Of a stretch of DNA of 64,000 nucleotides, positions 59,377 to 64,000 are shown piece by piece (the first letter of the stretch is position 1; each line of letters opens with the position of its first letter). This DNA is from Haliotis asinina (lineage: Eukaryota; Mollusca; Gastropoda; Lepetellida; Haliotidae). The stretch lies in the NCBI RefSeq assembly GCF_037392515.1, contig NC_090287.1:9779501-9843500 (forward strand), read 5' to 3'. Both the position numbers and the translations under genes were made by a program. The notes below the pieces were generated by a model. That model did not search any database. It had not been told where the DNA came from and worked only from the letters and a program-made list of their open reading frames with translations.

Positions 59377-62300
59377 ATATCCAAGGACTGACACAGTCAA
59401 AAGAACAAAATGTCGGAAGGACGTGGAGAATCACGAGGTAGTCTCATAAGCCAGCTGTCTGAATCGACAGTTTTGAATCAAGATTTAGGAGATATTGGTT
59501 TATTGGAAAATGAATTGTTATCCAAACCAAACCTACCACGTGCCAAAGTTGCCAGATTTGATCTTGGTTCACCAAAATTTCCTAAAGGAAATGGAACTAC
59601 TGTTCCATCTGGCATCAGACTTGGAATAAAACCAATACCGAACATGGCAGCAGAACTGAAAGAGAGGCTGTATGATAAACCAGAAAATTCAGCTGTTCTC
59701 ATCAATGCAAGATATCAGTCACTGAGACCTCCGTCCACTAATGGCAATGTAAGTACTACTAGCTTAGACTTTGCAATTTTAGGATGTCTATCAATCAGAA
59801 ATCATGAGAACAAGATTCCGTATTGTGCATCAATGACTTAACTACAATATTATATTCATGAATAATTATCGTATTTGTTAACCAATATTCATGATACATA
59901 TCATATTCGCCACATAGTGTATTTGTGGCAGCCCTAATAATTATCATTACACCATGTACACAAAAACCGATTGACCTGTCTGTTTGTCTGTTAAATTCTT
60001 TGTTCCGTGTTATTACAGCTGCAGATACCTCGTCCTCCTTCTGGCAAACGTGAGCAGCACCCAATGCCAGCTTTCAGAACCACATTGTTCAGGAAGGACT
60101 ATGACCGTCGACAGCAGCAGCTCAGACAAACTGCTGGTGTCGAACTCTCCTCACCACCAATCTTGAAGAAAATGTAATGTTACCATATCCTCTGTCACAG
60201 TGTCGAGCATACAATGTAATCCCAATATTGCTAACTGCATAAAACAACATTCATTCACTTTCTATGACACAGTTTATGCAGACTAATTAAGGTAATTGTT
60301 ATTCTTGAGTGCTCTTTCTCTGAAAGATTTATGTGCTCTTCAGAATTGAAAGGTCAAGAGCCTGATACTTTCTCACCCTTTTAAAATAATAGTTCAGGTT
60401 TATGGAGCTTTCCTTGCTGTAACCATTGTAACACTTTGTTGGTTGGCAAATGAGTTTTGTAATGTTGGATTGGCTCTTAAATCTATGGAGAAGGCTGACT
60501 TAGATGTGGGTCATACACAATGCATAACATTCACTTTTTCCAGTATTCAAAAAGCGGGTCCAATACGAAGGGAGATCGATCTCGTTGCTGACAAACCAAC
60601 CTCAGATATCCCAGTGGGGGATCAAGTTAGTTTGGTTGGTACAGATAGCGGTATGTTGTCATGCATGAAGCTTCTCAACTCTGAACAGTGATACTTATGA
60701 TAGAATATATATACTGTCTTAAACATGTTAAAATAATTTTAACTTATTCCTAAACATGATTATTGAAGCTAACAGAAGTTAAAATGATGATCTCTTAGAC
60801 ATTTCTAATGACAACACAGGTTAAATAAATTCCTGTTTCAGAATGGCTGAAGCTGTTCATAGAATGTATGACTGTCTTAAAACATATTAAACATAACTCT
60901 GAACAACTTTTAAGGATTAATTTTAGTATCTACAATGTACAAACTAAAAGAACTTTATATACCTTTCATATTTAGTTTTTTGTAGCAGATCCAAGGGAAC
61001 CTTGAATTGTTTTGCAGATTTTAGTTTCTTTAAGTAAGTACAGTAATCTGTCTCTCTTTTGTATCTGTACAAAGGACACCAACAGTATCACAGCAATAAG
61101 TATCATGGCAGTGGTACCATTTAAATGTGTGTGACGTCTGCTTGCAGTGACCATCAGTACCACAGACAAACACAACCGTCAGGACTCAATACCAATATCT
61201 GGCTCAATCACAAGCACTGAAATACCAAGTGTGGATAAAGATGATGTTGATGATGATGATACTGATGAAGATGATGGTGACAGGAAATACCCTGGTGAGA
61301 TTCCAATCATAGCTAAAAGGGAGAGAACTCTGGAGATAAAAACTCCACCGCTCCCTCTGGGCAAGATAGTAACAAAGGAGGATGGTCCTAAGAGAGCACC
61401 CAGTGGCCGAGCTCTAAGTGCCAAACAGTCTGTGTCATCAGCTCGAAGTCTGTCAAGACCCGACCCCAACATTGTGTTGACATATCTCAGGAAGAATAAG
61501 TATGATGACTCAGGTGAGACCAGTGAAACAGAGTGTTCATAAATGTTATTTTACCCAGCAGCCTCACTATTCCAGCTATATCACTGCGGCTTATAACTGT
61601 TAAATGTTCCAGTTTGTGCTGGACCAACTTGTCACTTCAGGAGCAGGACTTAACACTACTGGAGCGTTAAGATGTCACATTGTCTGCTGAGGATGTAGTG
61701 AACTCCAGACATGCACTTCACATACTCTATCTAAACTGGAAATAGAGCAGAATCATTTGGTAAGGTGAATGAATGAAATGACAACAGCTGAAGGGACAGA
61801 ACCTGGCCAACTGATCTCCATATTTGTCACTTCTTGCAAGATAAAACTGATCCCTGTCTCACCCTGCATGTCTACCTGGTTCAGTAGTCAGTGGGTGGTG
61901 ATAGTTACACTGCGTGAAGAGCGTGCACATTAGTTATTTCAATTGAACAGATATCATTGCTTGATATCTTTCTTTTGTGGTTCATGTCCTCTACCAGCTT
62001 GTTAGCCTACTGTCAGCTGCTTCATTAAATTATACAGTAACTACATATTCTTTGATTGGTAAGGTTACATTTAAGTCGAGAATGTTTTTACTATTTGGAC
62101 TGTTTCTAGTTTTTCTGTTTCTAGTTCCTGAAAATGACAGTGTTGTTGACAAGCTGATTCAGTTGCGTCAGAACTTAAACTGGGAGACACAAGTTCCTCG
62201 ATATGGCCCAGAATGTAAGAAGAAATTACTGGAAATGATGCAGAAGAAATGTGCTGATGATGTAAGTTGGAACTGATCATGGAACAGTTACTGGTGCTTG

Positions 62301-63701
62301 GCCATATTTTACACATAATCAATGAAGCTGCAGTGATTGAATGGGATAGGCGGCTGACTTTGTGTTCTAACAATTAAGTGCCTTACTCTGAGGGTATGGG
62401 TTTAAATCCCTGATGGGACTCACCCCCCCCAAAGTACAAGAATCAATACTTTACTAATGAAGTGTAATCCTAAATATAGCATATGTTACATTTGACCACT
62501 TTCTAAATGGCATTGTGTACTCATCAATGAACATCAATGGCAACATTCTGATCACAAGATAAAAAAGGTTTCTATGATGTTAAAGTGAATACTTGATATG
62601 CCTATTAAACAAGTAGTGAATATGTGAGGTTCTGCTGATCTATATTTACTTGCCTTCTGGAAATAGTGCTAGTTTGCTCTACAGACTGAAACTCAAATGA
62701 GCTAACACAGTCCACCTGTAAACATGTTCTTAGAAACTCCAAACAGCCATGCTGATAATTATGGCTATTATTCAGATGAATTAGCGTACCATGCCAAGAT
62801 TTTCTTCACTTCGAATGTTTGACAAACAGACACACAGGTGAATACTGAATTTGTCAAAGATAAACATGTTTCAGTTTGTGAAGAGAAATTAAGAGCTGCC
62901 CTCTGTGAAAAGTACAAATCATGTTAGTAAATATCATGACCTTTCTCAGTGGTGTTAGTACCTCGCCGAAATGTTATGCTCATTGCAATAAAGAAGTTGA
63001 CTATCCACAGAACTTGGTGTCCTGTTCTCAGTGTTATTCATGTGACAGAGTTATTGCATATGCACTGTGCACATACTTTCAAATGCCAGGGTGCCAAACA
63101 TTGATGAGTTGATCTTACAATTGTCTTGAAGTAAAAGCTTATTTAGTTATGTTTTTGTGGTTTTGTCAAACCACAGATAACTCAAGGTATTTTCATAGAT
63201 CCCTTTAACCCTTCCACACTGACGCTTGTTTGTTCATGTGTATGATGCAAGTATGTGTGTCCTATGTTCTTGCAGGAAAAGGTCATGAAAGAGGATGATG
63301 GTCAGTTTTTCTACTGCCTACCGAGAAACAGACGACATCCACGAGCGCGGTATGACCCCTATGACCTTCAGATTGTGTCTGCAGACACAGCCAGAGCTGA
63401 AAATATCTACTGGACAGTGTCTGCCTCATTCATCACTAGGGTAATACATTTATCATTTTATCTGACATTAAATCCTTATCTCAAAGAAAGGTAATTGTTA
63501 CTTTATCTCATAGAACAAGATTATGTACAGTATGTTATGCTTTGAGGAGTAATAACAGTAACAGAAATAAAGTCGGGTATTTCAGTGTCTGCAAGGGGAG
63601 AATGGCCAGGATTCCTCCTCCAATACAGATGCCCTTCTGTGGCTCTGGGAGAGACGCCTCTTCTACATGATATTCCAACTTCCTGTCTTTGTCAAGTTCA
63701 G
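59377..63701 (+). CDS. DNAH14: Axonemal dynein heavy chain (DNAH14/DNAH6 type), N-terminal exons; gene continues beyond window
   Basis: Dynein heavy chains are the ATPase motors of cilia; this is the N-terminal tail, before the linker and AAA ring. Coding starts at ATG 59410, with an acceptor (CTCTGCAG) at 59376 that implies an upstream noncoding exon. Exons: 59410-59748, 60019-60173, 60544-60650, 61148-61513, 62125-62261, 63276-63440, 63586-63701. All joins are GT-AG and in phase, giving 461 residues. The first 320 residues are low-complexity, with an acidic run DKDDVDDDDTDEDDGD (about 225-240). The recognisable part is KLIQLRQNLNWETQVPRYG, EDDGQFFYCLPRNRRHPRAR, YDPYDLQIVSADTARAENIY, WTVSASFIT and WERRLFYMIFQLPVFVKFR. 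The YDPYDLQIVS block and the W-x(n)-LPVFxxFR block recall DNAH14 and, less closely, DNAH6. The subtype call rests on memory of these N-termini. Confidence 0.75.
59410..59748 (+). CDS. DNAH14: Dynein heavy chain exon with start codon
   Basis: It begins MSEGRGESRGSLISQLSEST and ends SLRPPSTNGN before a GTAAGT donor, with 113 complete codons. The ATG context (ACAAAATGTCG) is acceptable and no earlier in-frame ATG lies after the acceptor at 59376. The segment is polar and probably disordered. Confidence 0.75.
60019..61513 (+). CDS. DNAH14: Dynein heavy chain exons, disordered N-terminal region
   Basis: Three exons: 60019-60173 (LQIPRPPSGKREQHPMP..FRKDYDRRQQQLRQ), donor GTAATG, the weakest of the gene; 60544-60650 (QKAGPIRREIDLVADKP); and 61148-61513 (acidic run, then KRERTLEIKTPPLPLGKIV and LSRPDPNIVLTYLRKNKYD). 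Phases 2, 1 and 1 join cleanly. Homology is weak here, so the boundaries rest on splice sites and phase. Confidence 0.6.
62125..63701 (+). CDS. DNAH14: Dynein heavy chain exons, conserved tail start
   Basis: Three exons: 62125-62261, 63276-63440 and 63586-63701. They hold the family-like blocks (LRQNLNWETQVPRYGPECKK; DDGQFFYCLPRNRR; YDPYDLQIVSADTARAENIY; LWLWERRLFYMIFQLP). The last exon ends in phase 2 at a GTGAGA donor; no further exon was recognised before the window ends. Confidence 0.8.
62310..62425 (+). repeat. tRNA-like SINE fragment in a dynein intron
   Basis: GATAGGCGGCTGACTTTGTG and GGGTTTAAATCCCTGATGGG resemble tRNA box A and box B regions, followed by a C-run. It lies in the intron between the exons ending at 62261 and starting at 63276. 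Confidence 0.35.
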
Positions 63702-63899
63702 GTGAGAAAAGGCATATTGTAAATGAAATGCTGAAGATTGCATAGAAGTCGTATGTATATCTGTGGGCAATACTTAGAGATACTGAGTAAGGAGTGATGG
63801 GATTTTTCATATCATATTACCGGACCATCATCATTTTCTGATCTGTTTACTTTATGTTATGTTGTTTCTGACTCACAACTCAATGGGGCCATTTTATCC

Positions 63900-64000
63900 T
63901 GGACTTCAGGGCCTCCTTTCACAAATAACTATGGTGACTGAAAGTCAGACAGGTAACCTTACTGCAGCTTTAAAGAATGGAAGTTAAGGTTAAGCTTAGT
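63900..64000. repeat. Repeat element cut by the window end
   Basis: GGGCCTCCTTTCACAAATAA..CAGGTAACCTTACTGC..AAGAATGGAAGTTAAGG matches the block at about 12165-12250 (AAGGTAACCTTAGTGCC, AAGAATGGGAGTTAAGGTTA). It is probably the left arm of another foldback MITE whose right arm is outside the window. Confidence 0.5.

Overview
The window is eukaryotic nuclear DNA. It has spliced genes with GT-AG introns, about 35 kb of intergenic DNA, long minisatellites, microsatellites and dozens of SINE and MITE copies. Many repeats end in a GTGAGTGAGTTTAGTTTTA / AATATTCCAGC module that I associate from memory with gastropod (abalone-like, Haliotis) genomes. With the molluscan-looking gene content this suggests a marine gastropod. 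That is an inference: no species marker is present.

Left edge (1-252, + strand): the last coding exon of an opsin-type GPCR. It has the helix-7 retinal-attachment lysine and an NPxxY motif. Positions 253-5783 are intergenic or 3' UTR and hold one MITE, a degenerate repeat array and SINE fragments.

Main gene (5784-24025, - strand): a complete 22-exon gene for the cap-1 mRNA 2'-O-ribose methyltransferase CMTR1. All exon phases agree and give 809 residues. The order is acidic N-terminus, G-patch, Rossmann-fold methyltransferase with a K-D-K-E tetrad, guanylyltransferase-like region, WW-like module and C-terminal tail. Its introns carry a broken Ty3/gypsy-like gag-protease remnant on the opposite strand, a 1.75-kb 38-bp minisatellite, a 21-bp minisatellite and several SINE pieces. 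A consensus ETS site lies just upstream of the start exon.

Middle (24.2-57.9 kb): repeat-rich DNA without a confident conserved gene. It holds a 5S-rRNA-like SINE running into a 47-bp minisatellite, a second unrelated 47-bp minisatellite (27 copies), foldback MITEs, a nearly whole but broken Tc1-type transposon with terminal inverted repeats, many tRNA-like SINEs, one single-exon orphan ORF (30859-31341, -), and a 42-bp repeat array whose + frame reads as dibasic (KR)-punctuated peptide repeats.

Right edge (59377-end, + strand): the first seven coding exons (461 residues) of an axonemal dynein heavy chain, most like DNAH14/DNAH6. The gene runs off the window. A near-consensus RFX X-box lies about 1.35 kb upstream of its start codon, as expected for a ciliary gene.

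The three recognised genes (photoreception, mRNA capping, ciliary motility) show no functional link. I see no operon, CRISPR array or bacterial system. The less ordinary signals are the dibasic repeat ORF, the 5S-like SINE with its minisatellite tail, the foldback families and the weak 3' splice architecture of CMTR1.
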